This document shows, in pieces, positions 28,714 to 37,971 of a stretch of 64,000 nt of DNA (position 1 is its first letter; every line of letters starts with the position of its first letter). This DNA comes from Desulfobacterales bacterium (GTDB lineage Bacteria; Desulfobacterota; Desulfobulbia; Desulfobulbales; BM004), in NCBI GenBank assembly GCA_021647905.1, contig JAKITW010000001.1, forward strand, positions 1 through 64,000, read 5' to 3'. Both the position numbers and the translations under genes were made by a program. Below the pieces are notes generated by a model, which saw nothing but the letters and a program-made list of their open reading frames with translations, did no database searches and had not been told where the DNA came from.

Positions 28714-28817
28714 TGTCGGTCTCGCAACAACCCGCTCGACGGACGTGATTCGTCTTGTAACTTGTTGATTTTATTGGGTGGCATTTGAAGCCTTTCGGGT
28801 TGTTACGAGTTCATCAT
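28714..28817 (+). repeat. Dispersed repeat family 1, copy b (short form, inside wsp operon)
   Basis: About 104 bases from TGTCGGTCTCG to GAGTTCATCAT, with the AACAACCCG / CGGGTTGTT arms intact. Its right end touches the stop codon of the wspB-like gene at 28817, so it fills the space between wspB and wspC. Confidence 0.85.
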
Positions 28818-29266
28818 TATTGAAAAAGCTTGCAGATTTCCTGGCCCGGGAGCATTTTTTTCAAGTCGAACCACTGAACCATCTTGTCCCTGGCCGACTC
28901 GGTCCCGTGGTGTTGATACAGGGCCTCGTCCATCAACACCCCTGACGGGGGTATCTCGGCCCGGTCGCTTTTCACCGCTTCCGTTACCTGGCCGGCGATC
29001 AGCCCCAGGGTGCTGGTCCTGCTGCCGGTGGTCGGGTAATGGACCAGGATGATCCGGCTGCTCAACATGATCTCGCAAGGTTTTTTTATCAGTAACCGGC
29101 AGAGATCGATCACCGGGACCGGTCTGCCGTGGTAGTCCATCAGGCCGGCGACGTAGTCCGGGGCCAGCGGGATCTCCTTGACCTTGACCAGGGGGACGAC
29201 CTCCACTATCTGTTCAGCGGTCAAGGCATAGCGGCCGTCGCCGATGTTAAACAGGAGGAGCAGCAT
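28817..29266 (-). CDS. wspB: CheW-like adaptor, WspB-like
   Basis: 149 residues forming a single CheW domain: [18 protein letters not shown] at the start, [21 protein letters not shown] in the middle, and [12 protein letters not shown]. It should bridge the WspA receptor and the WspE kinase. It overlaps the 3' end of the receptor gene by 20 bases, with GAGGACGAGG as a probable ribosome binding site. The stop codon lies at the edge of a family 1 repeat, so the C-terminal residues (GQEICKLFQ) are just outside the repeat. Confidence 0.88.
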   Translation of the reverse strand: MLLLLFNIGDGRYALTAEQIVEVVPLVKVKEIPLAPDYVAGLMDYHGRPVPVIDLCRLLIKKPCEIMLSSRIILVHYPTTGSRTSTLGLIAGQVTEAVKSDRAEIPPSGVLMDEALYQHHGTESARDKMVQWFDLKKMLPGQEICKLFQ

Positions 29267-30920
29267 CCTCGTCCTCCGGCCTAACCTTGAAACGGGCCGC
29301 TGCCTCCTGGAGCCCCATGGCGGCCTGGTGGAGTTGCGAGATGGAGAAACTGGTCTGGGTCAGCGACTCGGCGGTCTGCTGGGCCGCCTCGTTGAGTTGG
29401 TTGACCGCCTCGCTGATCTGTTTCGCGCCCAGGCTCTGGGCCTCGATTCCATCGGTCAGGGTTGCGACCTGGGGGGTCAGAACCTCGACCTGTTCGATCA
29501 CGCCCCGCAGTTGTTCGCCGATTTCGCGGACCTCGTCAACGTTCCGGTGGGCGTCATCAGCGAATTTATCAATGCCCATTACCGCGGCGGAGATAGCGGA
29601 TTGCACCTCCCGGACCATCTGCTCAATGTCAAAGGTCGCCACTGCGGTCTGGTCGGCCAGCCGGCGGATTTCAGTGGCAACCACTGCAAAGCCGGCCCCG
29701 TACTCGCCGGCCTTTTCCGCCTCGATGGCCGCATTCAGGGAGAGCAGGTTGGTCTGGTCGGCGATCTTGTTGATGGTCTGGATGACCCCGGCGATGTTGC
29801 CGGCCTTTTCTCCCAGGATCTGCAGCTTGTTGACGATCAGGCCGGTGGCATCTTCCATCTTGACCATGGCCTGGTCGATGTTCTCCAGGCCGGAATGGCC
29901 CTCCTTGGCGGCAAAGGCGGCGTTTCTGGTCAGGCTGTTCACCCGTTTCATGGTAAGGAGCAGGCTGTCGCCGGTGGAGGCGATTTCCGTGGTCGAGGCG
30001 GCGATCTCGCTGGCCGTTGCCGCATGTTCGTTGGCCGTGACCTCCTGCTGCTTGTTGGTGGCGGCAAGCTCGGTGATCGAACTGGTGACCTGGATCCCGG
30101 AGCGCTGGATCTGGGCAACCAGTTCGGCAAGGTAATCGGACATCTGGTTGAAGCCCTTGATCAGCAGGCCGAATTCGTCGTGCCGGGCATGGGACAGGCG
30201 CTGGGTCAGGTCGCCCTGCATGACGTTGCGCATGGCCCCGGTAATCCTGCTCAACGGGGTATCTATCCCCTTGATCAGAAGCAGGCTGGCCAGCAGTGAA
30301 ACAGCAATGGCCATGATCATGATAACGATGAAGATTGTTTTGAAGGTGCTGTAGCGCTGCTGGGATTCCTCATACTGCTGTTTGACCGCGGAGAGCCGGT
30401 TTTTGATCAGGGCGCCGATGACCTGGTCGTAGGTGTCGGCCAGTGGATAAAGCTTTTCATCGGTATAGGCGTCCAGGCGGTTGACGTCCTGGTTCTTGAT
30501 CAGGGCAAGAACGCGGGTGGTTACCTCCTCGGTTGCCGGAATCAGCGGCATGGCCGGGCTCAGCCACTCGATGTCGGCGGCGACTTCTCCCTGGGAGGGC
30601 GTTTCCATGAGCTTGGTCCATTTATGTTCCAGCCGGGCCTTGCTTTGTTCGATGATTTTCCGGCCCTCCTCCCAGGTGATCTGTTCGAACAGGATCTTGT
30701 CCACGGTGCTGGCAAACGAGTTCTGGAAAATATAGTCTATTTCCCGCAGTTCCTTGAGCGGCAGGACTTCATTGAGGTAGACGGCCGATAGTGAGTTGTT
30801 GGCATTTTTCATCCCGTTCAGCCCGCCGATTCCGGCACTGATCATCAGCAGTAATAGAAAGCTGACAAAGCCCACAAGACGCCACTTAACATCCAGATTC
30901 CTAGCGATTGTTGTCATCAT
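29247..30920 (-). CDS. wspA: Methyl-accepting chemotaxis protein, WspA-like
   Basis: 557 residues. A first membrane helix (about 12-35), a periplasmic four-helix-bundle sensor (about 36-185), a second helix (about 190-215), HAMP (about 215-270) and a signalling domain with the hairpin-tip sequence [23 protein letters not shown]. It has no C-terminal CheR/CheB-binding pentapeptide (it ends EDEDAAPPV). In the Wsp system the receptor responds to surface or envelope stress. It is the first gene of the operon, and two family 1 repeats stand in tandem upstream. Confidence 0.92.
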   Translation of the reverse strand: MMTTIARNLDVKWRLVGFVSFLLLLMISAGIGGLNGMKNANNSLSAVYLNEVLPLKELREIDYIFQNSFASTVDKILFEQITWEEGRKIIEQSKARLEHKWTKLMETPSQGEVAADIEWLSPAMPLIPATEEVTTRVLALIKNQDVNRLDAYTDEKLYPLADTYDQVIGALIKNRLSAVKQQYEESQQRYSTFKTIFIVIMIMAIAVSLLASLLLIKGIDTPLSRITGAMRNVMQGDLTQRLSHARHDEFGLLIKGFNQMSDYLAELVAQIQRSGIQVTSSITELAATNKQQEVTANEHAATASEIAASTTEIASTGDSLLLTMKRVNSLTRNAAFAAKEGHSGLENIDQAMVKMEDATGLIVNKLQILGEKAGNIAGVIQTINKIADQTNLLSLNAAIEAEKAGEYGAGFAVVATEIRRLADQTAVATFDIEQMVREVQSAISAAVMGIDKFADDAHRNVDEVREIGEQLRGVIEQVEVLTPQVATLTDGIEAQSLGAKQISEAVNQLNEAAQQTAESLTQTSFSISQLHQAAMGLQEAAARFKVRPEDEDAAPPV

Positions 30921-30999
30921 AACCCCTTAAGCATGCCTTTTTCGTTCAACACGAATGTTTTCCGGTGGCCGGCCGGTTTTTTTGTTGACCTGCCACGGT

Positions 31000-31139
31000 T
31001 GTCGGTCTCGCGGCAACCGCGTGTCTGTCTGCCCATCGTCTGACGTTTTGTTGAAGGACAATGGGCGGCTGTCACATTGTAGGTTGTTGATTTCGTTCAG
31101 TGGCATTTGAAGCATTTCGGGTTGTTACGGGTTCATCAT
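31000..31139 (+). repeat. Dispersed repeat family 1, copy c (long form)
   Basis: About 140 bases from TGTCGGTCTCG to GGGTTCATCAT. It carries an extra segment of about 31 bases (CATCGTCTGACGTTTTGTTG and on) that only copy e shares; this segment forms a GCCCAT/ATGGGC hairpin. It lies 80 bases upstream of wspA. Confidence 0.85.
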
Positions 31140-31142
31140 ATT

Positions 31143-31246
31143 TGTCGGTCTCGCAACAACCCGCGAGACGGACGTGTGTCACGTTGTAAGTTGTTGGTTT
31201 CACTGGGTGGCATTTGAAGCATTTCGGGTTGTTACGGGTTCATCAT
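31143..31246 (+). repeat. Dispersed repeat family 1, copy d (short form)
   Basis: About 104 bases in direct tandem with copy c, separated by three bases. It has intact AACAACCCG / CGGGTTGTT arms, and CGGGTTGTTACGGGTTCATC is identical to the end of copy c. Confidence 0.87.
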
Positions 31247-31435
31247 ATTTGACGGGGCAGCCCTTGTGAATAAGCGGAACAAGGATAGCCCGGACAGGGG
31301 AAGGGTGGAGTTCCCGCCCTGGATCGGCGCGCGGCCACCACTGGTCCGCCACGTAACTCTTTCAAGCCATAACATAACCATGAAATATACTACATGCCGA
31401 AGCGAAGTCAATTGATTTGTGTGGTACTTTTGCGG

Positions 31436-31479
31436 GGTTACCGGTCCCGACGATCGTTCATGCCCGCTGCTCGGTTACC
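31436..31479 (+). repeat. Short inverted repeat, copy 2
   Basis: GGTTACCGGTC pairs imperfectly (9 of 11) with GCTCGGTTACC around a loop containing GACGATCGTTCATGCCC. It is related to 2388-2434 along its whole length, with arm changes and a three-base shorter loop. Confidence 0.5.
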
Positions 31480-31544
31480 GCCGGCAGGCAGTGGATCGGT
31501 GGTGCCGTTTTTCTTGGCTTTTCCCCGGGGGGCATGGTAAAAGT

Positions 31545-31698
31545 GTAACCGTTCACCAGGGGTTACAGATTTACGGAAACCACCGGCCGGTAAGCGTTTA
31601 CCAGTGCCACGGATTCGTGCAAGCAGGCTGGCGAATCCATAGTATGCCTATGTGAGCCGGCCTGATCGTGCGAAGATGGGGTGCTGGTGAACGCTGAC
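31545..31698 (+). repeat. Dispersed repeat family 2, copy B (154-base form)
   Basis: It runs from GTAACCGTTCACCAG to CTGGTGAACGCTGAC and differs from copy D (52326-52479) at only about seven positions. The inner block GTGAGCCGGCCTGATCG (31652-31668) is identical in copies C and D. It ends 88 bases before the DsbA-like gene. Confidence 0.9.
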
Positions 31699-31786
31699 GT
31701 AAAAGTATGCCGTTTCAAGGTGGGGTCCCGGTCCTGAATTTTCTTGCGGTGCATTTTTCTTTTGTTTCATAATGGAGGGTTGGCTG

Positions 31787-32644
31787 ATGCTGTTTCGGAT
31801 TGTTCGTTTGTTGTGCATTATCTTTGTGTTTGCGGCGGCCGGGCCTGGCCTGGTCAAGGCCGGCTTCAGGGTCGAGCATCTCCAGACCCTGGCCACCGGG
31901 ACGGTGCCGCTTGATATCGTCATCCCGGCCAATGGCAAATACATCTTTGTTCTTGCCAAGGGCGGCCGGGTGGATGTTCTAGGTCCCGACGGCCGGCTGC
32001 TGGGGAAGATCACCGTGGCGGCCGGTGTGGATGGAATCGAGGCCTCGCCGGACGGCACTATCCTGTTCCTGCGGGATCGCCGGGCAAAGAATATCCAGGT
32101 GATGGCGGTGGGCTATGTGGCTGAGATCGATACTGCCAACGCCCCTTTTCTCGGTAGGCCCGGAGCCCCGGTGACGGTGACGGTTTTCAGCGATTTTCAA
32201 TGTCCTTTCTGTGCCCGGCTGGCGCCGATCCTCAAGCAGGTGCAGGAACGTTATCCCGACCAGGTGAAGGTGGTGTTCAAGAATTTCCCCCTGACAAAGC
32301 ACGAGTACGCTTTCAGTGCCGCGGCGTCGGCCATGGCGGCCCATAATCAGGGCAGGTTCTGGGAATTTCATGACGCCCTTTTTATTGAACCGGATGGCCT
32401 GGATGCTGAGAAGATCCTGGCCATTGCCCGGGATCTTCATCTGGACATGGACCGGTTCCTCCGGGACCGGGCGAGTGATTCCATCCGCCGGCAGGTTCAA
32501 CAGGACAAGGAAGAGGGTGAAAGGGACGGAGTGGGCGCCACTCCCAGCGTGTTCGTCAACGGTCAGCGGGTCCGGAGACTTACGCTCAAGGGGCTGGAAC
32601 AGGCGGTTTCCCGGGAACTCGCGCGAATCGATAAGCAGGACTAG
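31787..32644 (+). CDS. Secreted DsbA-family thioredoxin-fold protein
   Basis: 285 residues. A signal peptide (about 1-25, hydrophobic [18 protein letters not shown]) is followed by about 85 residues that look like two or three beta-propeller blades ([24 protein letters not shown]), then a DsbA-like domain with the active site CPFC (about 136-139) and the cis-Pro loop ATPSVFVNG. It is probably a periplasmic thiol oxidase or isomerase. The start at 31787 has GGAGGG 7 bases upstream; ATG 31772 overlaps that site and is unlikely. Confidence 0.83.
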   Translation: MLFRIVRLLCIIFVFAAAGPGLVKAGFRVEHLQTLATGTVPLDIVIPANGKYIFVLAKGGRVDVLGPDGRLLGKITVAAGVDGIEASPDGTILFLRDRRAKNIQVMAVGYVAEIDTANAPFLGRPGAPVTVTVFSDFQCPFCARLAPILKQVQERYPDQVKVVFKNFPLTKHEYAFSAAASAMAAHNQGRFWEFHDALFIEPDGLDAEKILAIARDLHLDMDRFLRDRASDSIRRQVQQDKEEGERDGVGATPSVFVNGQRVRRLTLKGLEQAVSRELARIDKQD

Positions 32645-32691
32645 CTGTTGCCGAACCTCGGCTCCGGATTTTATTGCAGGAGATAATACTG

Positions 32692-33108
32692 ATGAAGAGT
32701 TATCGCAGGGAGTTGTGGTTTGAGGTGCCCTTGAGGCGGGCCTTTATCAATATCACCGCCGAGGTCGAGGAGTGTCTGCGGCAGTCCGGGATACGGGAGG
32801 GACTGGTCCTGGTCAATGCCATGCATATCACCGCCTCGGTGTTCATCAATGACGACGAGTCCGGCCTGCACCATGACTACGAGGTCTGGCTGGAGAAGCT
32901 CGCCCCCCATGAGCCGGTGTCCCAATACCGGCATAACAGCTATGAAGATAATGCCGACGCCCACCTGAAGAGACAGGTCATGGGACGGGAGGTGGTGGTG
33001 GCGGTTACCGATGGCCGGCTCGATTTCGGTACCTGGGAGCGGATCTTCTACGGTGAGTTCGACGGTCGGAGAAGGAAGAGGGTGCTGGTAAAGATCATCG
33101 GCGAATAG
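32692..33108 (+). CDS. yjbQ: YjbQ family protein (secondary thiamine-phosphate synthase, UPF0047)
   Basis: 138 residues. The family signature is seen in [16 protein letters not shown] and the His/Asp-bearing [14 protein letters not shown], followed by [21 protein letters not shown]. coli YjbQ has weak thiamine phosphate synthase activity, but its true role is uncertain. The ATG at 32692 follows AGGAG at 9 bases. It lies 47 bases behind the DsbA-like gene and may be co-transcribed with it. A heptamer hairpin follows directly. Confidence 0.9.
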   Translation: MKSYRRELWFEVPLRRAFINITAEVEECLRQSGIREGLVLVNAMHITASVFINDDESGLHHDYEVWLEKLAPHEPVSQYRHNSYEDNADAHLKRQVMGREVVVAVTDGRLDFGTWERIFYGEFDGRRRKRVLVKIIGE

Positions 33109-33113
33109 AGAGA

Positions 33114-33250
33114 GGTTCCAGGTTCACCAGCCAGGTTCCAGGTTCACGGTTCAAGGGTTCAACGGTTTTGATTACTACCAAGTGCATGAAAAGGGTTTTA
33201 CATTTGTTTCTTTTAACCTTGAACCTCTGAACCGTGAACCTGGAACCCCT
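33114..33250 (+). repeat. Heptamer-repeat hairpin locus (GGTTCAC/GGTTCCA type)
   Basis: The left arm is a run of GGTTCCA/GGTTCAC/GGTTCAA heptamers (33114-33166). The right arm is TTGAACC/TCTGAACC/GTGAACC/TGGAACC (33216-33248). The arms are complementary, so this could fold into a hairpin of about 45 base pairs around a loop of about 50 bases. It lies between the convergent yjbQ and parB-like genes. Confidence 0.82.
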
Positions 33251-33277
33251 GGCCCCCGTTAGTGGGCCAAGAGTCCT

Positions 33278-34228
33278 TTATTCCGGCAGCGCGTTGCGCA
33301 CCCCGGGCCAGTATTTCAAAAAATCATCCTGGTTTTTGAAAGTCACCGTCAGGGTCAGGGTATCCTTTTCAAAATAGGGGCTGTGGCCCAGGGCCGTTCC
33401 CCTGGGCAGGCCGAGGCTGCCGACCAGCCGGCGGAATTCTTTTTCCGCCTCGCTGTAGCGGGGCAGCCGTTGAGCCTGCAGCCAGGCCATCAGATTGCCC
33501 CCTTTCTGGGGGGCGTTGGCCCCGGGGTGTTCGAGGATCTGCTTCGGCCCCGGGCCGGTCAGGATCTCGGCAATTGTTGTCCGTAGACGGCCGGCCAGTT
33601 CCCGGCAGGAGGCCACCAGTTTTCGCTGGTTGCCCGTGCTCAGTTTGAGATCCCTGATGATCTCGAACAGAACCATCCGGTCGCGAAAGGAAAGTTCGAG
33701 CAGGTCCCGGGCCGCGGCCTCGTCAAGCAGTCCCCGGTCCAGGCTTGAAAGGAGCGGCTCTTCCAGGTCGAGCAGGGCGAGAAGTCGATGGATGCGGAAT
33801 GGTTGCCGGGCAAGACCGAGCAACGGCAGAAAGATCCGGACGATATCGGCCTCGGCAAATACGGTTCCGGCCTTGGCCAGGAAGACTGCCTGCTCTACCG
33901 GGGAAAGGTCTCTGAAGGTGGTTGCATCTTCAAGCCGGATGGTGAACAGTTCCTCCGCCGGAAGGTCTCCGGGCAAAATCAGGCAGTTGCAGGCCTGGAG
34001 TTTTAATATCTCGCGGGCCGCCAGAAGCCGTTTACGGCCTGATACGATCTGGATTGCTGCTGCTTTTTTCCGGACAATGGGCGGATGCAGGATTCTCCCT
34101 ACCCGGCTTATGGCGGCGGCCAGGGGCTCGGGAACTAATTCATCCTCAACCGGAGAAAGGCTGAACGTGGTGTCTTGCCAGTCGATCCGGCTGAAGGGGA
34201 TGCGCTCAACAGCAAAGTGTTCGTGCAT
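33278..34228 (-). CDS. Orphan ParB-like (ParB/Srx domain) protein
   Basis: 316 residues. Residues about 8-100 match the ParB N-terminal domain: IPFSRIDWQD, the segment LAAAISRVGRILHPPIV, and the box SGRKRLLAAREIL in place of GERRWRAA. DLSPVEQAVFLAKA marks the start of the helical DNA-binding part. No parA or origin lies nearby, so a role in chromosome partition is not supported; such orphan proteins are common in Desulfobacterota and of unknown role. It stands downstream of the IHF gene, beyond a terminator. Confidence 0.72.
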   Translation of the reverse strand: MHEHFAVERIPFSRIDWQDTTFSLSPVEDELVPEPLAAAISRVGRILHPPIVRKKAAAIQIVSGRKRLLAAREILKLQACNCLILPGDLPAEELFTIRLEDATTFRDLSPVEQAVFLAKAGTVFAEADIVRIFLPLLGLARQPFRIHRLLALLDLEEPLLSSLDRGLLDEAAARDLLELSFRDRMVLFEIIRDLKLSTGNQRKLVASCRELAGRLRTTIAEILTGPGPKQILEHPGANAPQKGGNLMAWLQAQRLPRYSEAEKEFRRLVGSLGLPRGTALGHSPYFEKDTLTLTVTFKNQDDFLKYWPGVRNALPE

Positions 34229-34260
34229 GGGCTTGCCTGGCGTAACCCGGTGGCTGCAAA

Positions 34261-34302
34261 AGAAAAGAGGGAGATACCCCGGGCACGGGTCTTCTCCCTC
34301 TT
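34261..34302 (-). terminator. Intrinsic terminator after the IHF-like gene
   Basis: On the minus strand AAGAGGGAGA pairs with TCTCCCTCTT around an 18-base loop, followed by TTCTTTT. It lies 34 bases after the stop codon of the gene at 34336 and before the start of the ParB-like gene. Confidence 0.8.
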
Positions 34303-34335
34303 GACAGCGGTTGTGTTGTTTTTAAAAATGGTTGG

Positions 34336-34623
34336 TTACTGCTTGTTGATCAATGACCGCAGGATTCCCGAAGGCTTGAAGGTGACCACTCTTCTCGGCG
34401 GCAGAATCAACTCCTCCCCGGTCTGGGGGTTCCTGCCCCGGCGCGCCTTTTTGTCCTTGACGTTGAATTTACCGAAGCCGCTGATCAGCAGATCATTGTC
34501 ATGGGCCAGGCAGTCCTTCATGATTCGCAGGAGGGCCTCGACAGCTTCCGTGGCTTGCGCCTTGGTCATATTATCGTGGGTCTTGTAAATCTGCTGGACC
34601 AGATCCGCCTTTGTCAGTGTCAT
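34336..34623 (-). CDS. Integration host factor subunit (IHF/HU family, alpha-like)
   Basis: 95 residues. MTLTKADLVQQIY at the start, LLISGFGKFNVKDKKARRGRNPQTGEEL in the middle and RRVVTFKPSGILRSLIN at the end match the HU/IHF DNA-bending proteins, with the alpha subunit closest. The beta-arm motif GRNPQTGE is complete. GGAGGAG precedes the ATG. A terminator follows. It would bend DNA for transcription, replication or recombination. Confidence 0.88.
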   Translation of the reverse strand: MTLTKADLVQQIYKTHDNMTKAQATEAVEALLRIMKDCLAHDNDLLISGFGKFNVKDKKARRGRNPQTGEELILPPRRVVTFKPSGILRSLINKQ

Positions 34624-34679
34624 CGCCTCGCTCCTCCATTATCAAGAAACAAAAAATCAGTTTTTGACAGCTAAAGTCC

Positions 34680-34708
34680 AACTAATCAGGATTATTACTT
34701 TTTGTCAA
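34680..34708 (-). promoter_or_regulatory. Possible promoter of the IHF-like gene
   Basis: On the minus strand a perfect TTGACA (34703-34708) is followed after 17 bases by TTAGTT (34680-34685), a weak -10 box. It lies about 60 bases upstream of the IHF start and just behind the enolase stop codon. Confidence 0.35.
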
Positions 34709-34717
34709 GATACTTCC

Positions 34718-36010
34718 TCAGGAAAGAAATTTGAAGGCGTTTTTCCCGGCATAGCGGGCCGCAGCGCCCAGTTCTTCTTCAATGCGCAGGAGCTGGTTGT
34801 ATTTGGCCACCCGGTCGGTCCGGGACGGAGCCCCGGTTTTGATCTGGCCGGTGTTCAGGGCCACGGCCAGGTCGGCGATGGTGGTGTCCTCGGTCTCGCC
34901 GGAGCGGTGGGAAATAATCGCGCTGTAACCGGCCCGCTGGGCCATCTCCACCGCATCGATGGTCTCGCTGACCGAGCCGATCTGATTGAGCTTGATCAGG
35001 ATCGAGTTGGCCACCCTGGTGGCGATTCCCTTGGCCAGGATGGCGGTATTGGTGACAAAGATGTCATCGCCGACCAACTGGATTTTGTCGCCCAGCCGCT
35101 GGGTCAGTTCTTGCCAGCCGGCCCAGTCGCTCTCGTCCAGCCCGTCTTCAATGGATATCAACGGATACTTATCCACCCATTCCTGGTAAAAGGCGATCAA
35201 CTCAGCTGTTTCTTTCTTTGGTTTTTTCTCCGCCGCGAGCAGGTAACATTTTCCCTTGGGGTCGTATAGTTCGTTGGCCGCGACGTCCACTGCGATAAAT
35301 ATATCCCGGCCAGGTTTGTATCCGGCCCGGACAATGCCCTCCAGCAGGAACTCCATGGCCTCTTCGTTGGAACGGAGATTGGGGGCAAAGCCCCCTTCGT
35401 CGCCCACTGCGGTCTGATGACCTGCTTTTTTCAGCACCCCCTTGAGAGCGTGGAAGGTCTCCACCCCCATCCGCAGGGCCGTGGCAAAGCTGTCGGCGCC
35501 AACGGGCACGATCATGAACTCCTGGATATCGACGTTGTTGTCCGCATGGGCGCCGCCGTTCAGGACGTTCAGCATCGGTACTGGCAAGACCTTGGCGTTG
35601 ACCCCGCCCAGATAGGAAAAAAGCGGCAGATCGAGTTCCATGGCCGATGCCTTGGCCACGGCCATGGACACCCCGAGGATGGCGTTGGCGCCCAGTTTTT
35701 TTTTATTGGCCGTATTGTCCATCCTGAGCATGGCCTGGTCGATCAGGACCTGCCGGGTGGACTCCAGGCCGATGATGTTCGGGCCGATGATCTCATTGAC
35801 ATTGGCGACCGCCTTGAGGACCCCCTTGCCGCCAAACCGTTTTCCGGCCTTGTCCCGCAGTTCCAGGGCCTCCAGTTTGCCGGTGGAGGCGCCGGAGGGA
35901 ACCAGGGCCCGGCCGGTGGCCCCGGACTCCAGGTGCACGTCCACCTCCACGGTGGGGTTGCCGCGCGAGTCGATAACTTCTCTGCCGATAACACCTGTTA
36001 TTTCACCCAT
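34718..36010 (-). CDS. eno: Enolase
   Basis: 430 residues, full length. It interconverts 2-phosphoglycerate and phosphoenolpyruvate. [17 protein letters not shown] and SGASTG at the N-terminus, [10 protein letters not shown], the magnesium ligands in [14 protein letters not shown] and VGDDIFVTN, and the catalytic Lys in [10 protein letters not shown] followed by SHRSGETED are all present. It stands between a pilC gene upstream and the IHF gene, all on the minus strand but with gaps of 62 and 94 bases. Confidence 0.97.
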   Translation of the reverse strand: MGEITGVIGREVIDSRGNPTVEVDVHLESGATGRALVPSGASTGKLEALELRDKAGKRFGGKGVLKAVANVNEIIGPNIIGLESTRQVLIDQAMLRMDNTANKKKLGANAILGVSMAVAKASAMELDLPLFSYLGGVNAKVLPVPMLNVLNGGAHADNNVDIQEFMIVPVGADSFATALRMGVETFHALKGVLKKAGHQTAVGDEGGFAPNLRSNEEAMEFLLEGIVRAGYKPGRDIFIAVDVAANELYDPKGKCYLLAAEKKPKKETAELIAFYQEWVDKYPLISIEDGLDESDWAGWQELTQRLGDKIQLVGDDIFVTNTAILAKGIATRVANSILIKLNQIGSVSETIDAVEMAQRAGYSAIISHRSGETEDTTIADLAVALNTGQIKTGAPSRTDRVAKYNQLLRIEEELGAAARYAGKNAFKFLS

Positions 36011-36072
36011 TATTTTTTTTGCGCTCCTTGACCTTGAACAAAAAAATTATTTCTGAATAGACAGACAGTTTA

Positions 36073-37278
36073 CTATACGGCCTCGCCCATTTTGAAGATG
36101 GGCAGATACATGGCCACGACCATGCCGCCGATCATGCCGCCGAGAAAGACCATCATGAACGGTTCGATCATCGCGGTCAGGTTTTCAACGGCCTGGTCCA
36201 CTTCCTCATCATAAAACGCGGCGATTTTTTCCAACATCGTATCCAGGGCGCCCACTGCCTCGCCCACGTTGATCATCTGGACGACCATGCCCGGGAAAAT
36301 CCCGGTTTCTTCAAGGGGCTCGGCAATCGGCCGCCCTTCGCTGATCGCATCGGCCACCCGGAACACAGCGGTTTCAATGACCCGGTTGCCCGCGGTTTTG
36401 GCCACCACGTTCAGCCCCTCGAGGATCGGCACCCCGCTCTGCAGCATGGTGCTCAGGGTCCGGGTGAACTTGGCCACCGCCACCTTCATCAGCAACTCGC
36501 CGAAAACCGGCAGTTTGAGCATCAGGGCGTCGATCTGCCGTTCGCCTTTATCGGTCTTATAATATTTTTTAAAGGCAAATACGATTACCACCACCCCGGC
36601 GAGCATGATGAGAAAATTGCTGGTCACGAAATTGCTTATATTGACCACCACCTGGGTGGGGCCGGGCAGGGCCGAGCCAAAGTCCTTGAACATTTTCTCG
36701 AATACCGGCACCACAAAGATCAGGATGACACCGAGGATTACGACCGAGATGCAGAGACAGATTAGCGGATAGGTCAGGGCGCCCTTGACCTTTTTTTTCA
36801 GGATCATGCTTTTTTCCATGAACATTGCCAGGCGGGAGAGGATGGTGTCGAGGATTCCGCCGATCTCGCCCGCATCCACCATGTTGCAGTAGAGATTGTC
36901 AAACACATCCTGGTGTTTTTTCAGGGAGTCGGCAAAGGTGGTGCCGCTTTCCACGTCCGCCCTGACCTGGCGGAGGATATTTTTGAAGGTCGGATTATCC
37001 TGCTGGTCGCCGAGTATTTCCAGGGACTGGACCAGGGGCAGGCCGGCGTCGATCATGGTGGACAACTGCCGGGTGAAGATCACCACGTCCTTGCCGGTGA
37101 CCTTGGGCTGGAATATGGCAATGCCTTCCAACAGGTCCTTGGGCTTCTGCTTTATCGAACTGGGCGTAATGCGGATTTTTTTCAGGTAGGAGCGGACCGC
37201 GGCCTCGCTGGTCGCCTCGCGGGTGCCTTTTCGTTTCTCGCCGTAGGAATTCACTCCCTTCCAGATATAGACAGGCAT
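36073..37278 (-). CDS. pilC: Type IV pilus inner-membrane platform protein (GspF family)
   Basis: 401 residues with two GspF domains. MPVYIWKGVNSYGEKRKGTREA is the PilC-type N-terminus; three membrane segments lie near 170-195, 220-240 and 375-395. FTRQLSTMIDAGLPLVQSLEIL and FTRTLSTMLQSGVPILEGLNVV are the repeated family signatures. It would anchor the PilB/PilT motors of a type IVa pilus. No other genes of that machine are nearby; the window also encodes a separate GspF protein (MshG) for the MSHA-type pilus. AAGGGAG precedes the start. Confidence 0.92.
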   Translation of the reverse strand: MPVYIWKGVNSYGEKRKGTREATSEAAVRSYLKKIRITPSSIKQKPKDLLEGIAIFQPKVTGKDVVIFTRQLSTMIDAGLPLVQSLEILGDQQDNPTFKNILRQVRADVESGTTFADSLKKHQDVFDNLYCNMVDAGEIGGILDTILSRLAMFMEKSMILKKKVKGALTYPLICLCISVVILGVILIFVVPVFEKMFKDFGSALPGPTQVVVNISNFVTSNFLIMLAGVVVIVFAFKKYYKTDKGERQIDALMLKLPVFGELLMKVAVAKFTRTLSTMLQSGVPILEGLNVVAKTAGNRVIETAVFRVADAISEGRPIAEPLEETGIFPGMVVQMINVGEAVGALDTMLEKIAAFYDEEVDQAVENLTAMIEPFMMVFLGGMIGGMVVAMYLPIFKMGEAV

Positions 37279-37587
37279 AGATAATACTCCCTTGTTGCTT
37301 GAGTGTAGGAATCCGCCTTGGTAATGGTAAAAAAATCTGTGTTATTCTATAGTAAGATGGTTGATAAAACAAGAGTGCTGTTACCCGGGGCCGGATTATT
37401 TTCTGGTTTGTTTCATTGACATCTTGCTTTTTTTCCTTTAGTATCGTCGCTCTTTTGAAGTAAACGATCCGGAGGAGCCGGATCACGGTCCGTATCAAGA
37501 TATTCCGCAACCCCTGTTCTTAAGATGTGGTCCGGGTCTGCGGAGCATGAATATAGAAAGAATTGTCCAGCCAAGGAGGTTGTTGTC

Positions 37588-37854
37588 ATGGCAAAACAGT
37601 CTGCAGCCCAGTCGGTCAGCACCGATCAGTTTGCAAGCGGTATGTTCCAGCCCGTTGTCGAGAAATGCGAGGGGTGTGAAAGGGTGGTCGAGGTCGATGC
37701 GGTCAAGTACTGCCGCACCTATGTCAGCCCCACGTCAAAATGGCGTTTGGGTATCTGTAACTTTGCCACCCATGAGAAGCCGGAGATCGTCACCGCCAAG
37801 ATCCGGGTCAACCCGTTGAAGGCGGCAAAGCGGGCCTCCAAGAAAATGAGTTGA
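37588..37854 (+). CDS. PxxKW family cysteine-rich protein
   Basis: 88 residues from the ATG that follows AAGGAGG. Four or more cysteines (CEGCERVV, KYCRTY, GICNFATH) and the name-giving PTSKW segment place it in this small family, which I know from sulfate- and metal-reducing delta-proteobacteria. The cysteine spacing suggests metal or iron-sulfur binding, but the role is unknown. A strong terminator follows at 37881. Confidence 0.85.
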   Translation: MAKQSAAQSVSTDQFASGMFQPVVEKCEGCERVVEVDAVKYCRTYVSPTSKWRLGICNFATHEKPEIVTAKIRVNPLKAAKRASKKMS

Positions 37855-37880
37855 TCCATATAACGATTTTGTTGTTGGCA

Positions 37881-37915
37881 AGACCCCCGGTGACCTGTCC
37901 GGGGGTCTTTTTTTT
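37881..37915 (+). terminator. Intrinsic terminator after the PxxKW gene
   Basis: AGACCCCCGG pairs with CCGGGGGTCT around an 8-base loop and is followed by a run of T (37907-37915). Confidence 0.93.
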
Positions 37916-37971
37916 GGGGCTGTTTCCCGGGCAGACCTGAGCGGTCACGGGTGGTGCGGATTTGCCTGCAG

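Larger units (their letters stand above)
30921..31786. other. Large intergenic region between wspA and the DsbA-like gene
   Basis: 866 bases, the largest gene-free stretch in the window. From left to right it holds two family 1 repeats (31000-31139 and 31143-31246), an unassigned stretch of about 180 bases with possible AT-rich promoter sequence near 31381-31395, the second copy of a short inverted repeat (31436-31479), and a family 2 element (31545-31698). The wsp promoter should lie in the left 80 bases or upstream of the repeats. I found no believable gene. Confidence 0.55.

Noticed and set aside
22027-30920. Ordinary motility chemotaxis operon
   Set aside because: No cheY, cheD or flagellar genes; the kinase carries a receiver, CheR has a TPR tail and the output is a GGDEF protein, as in Wsp.
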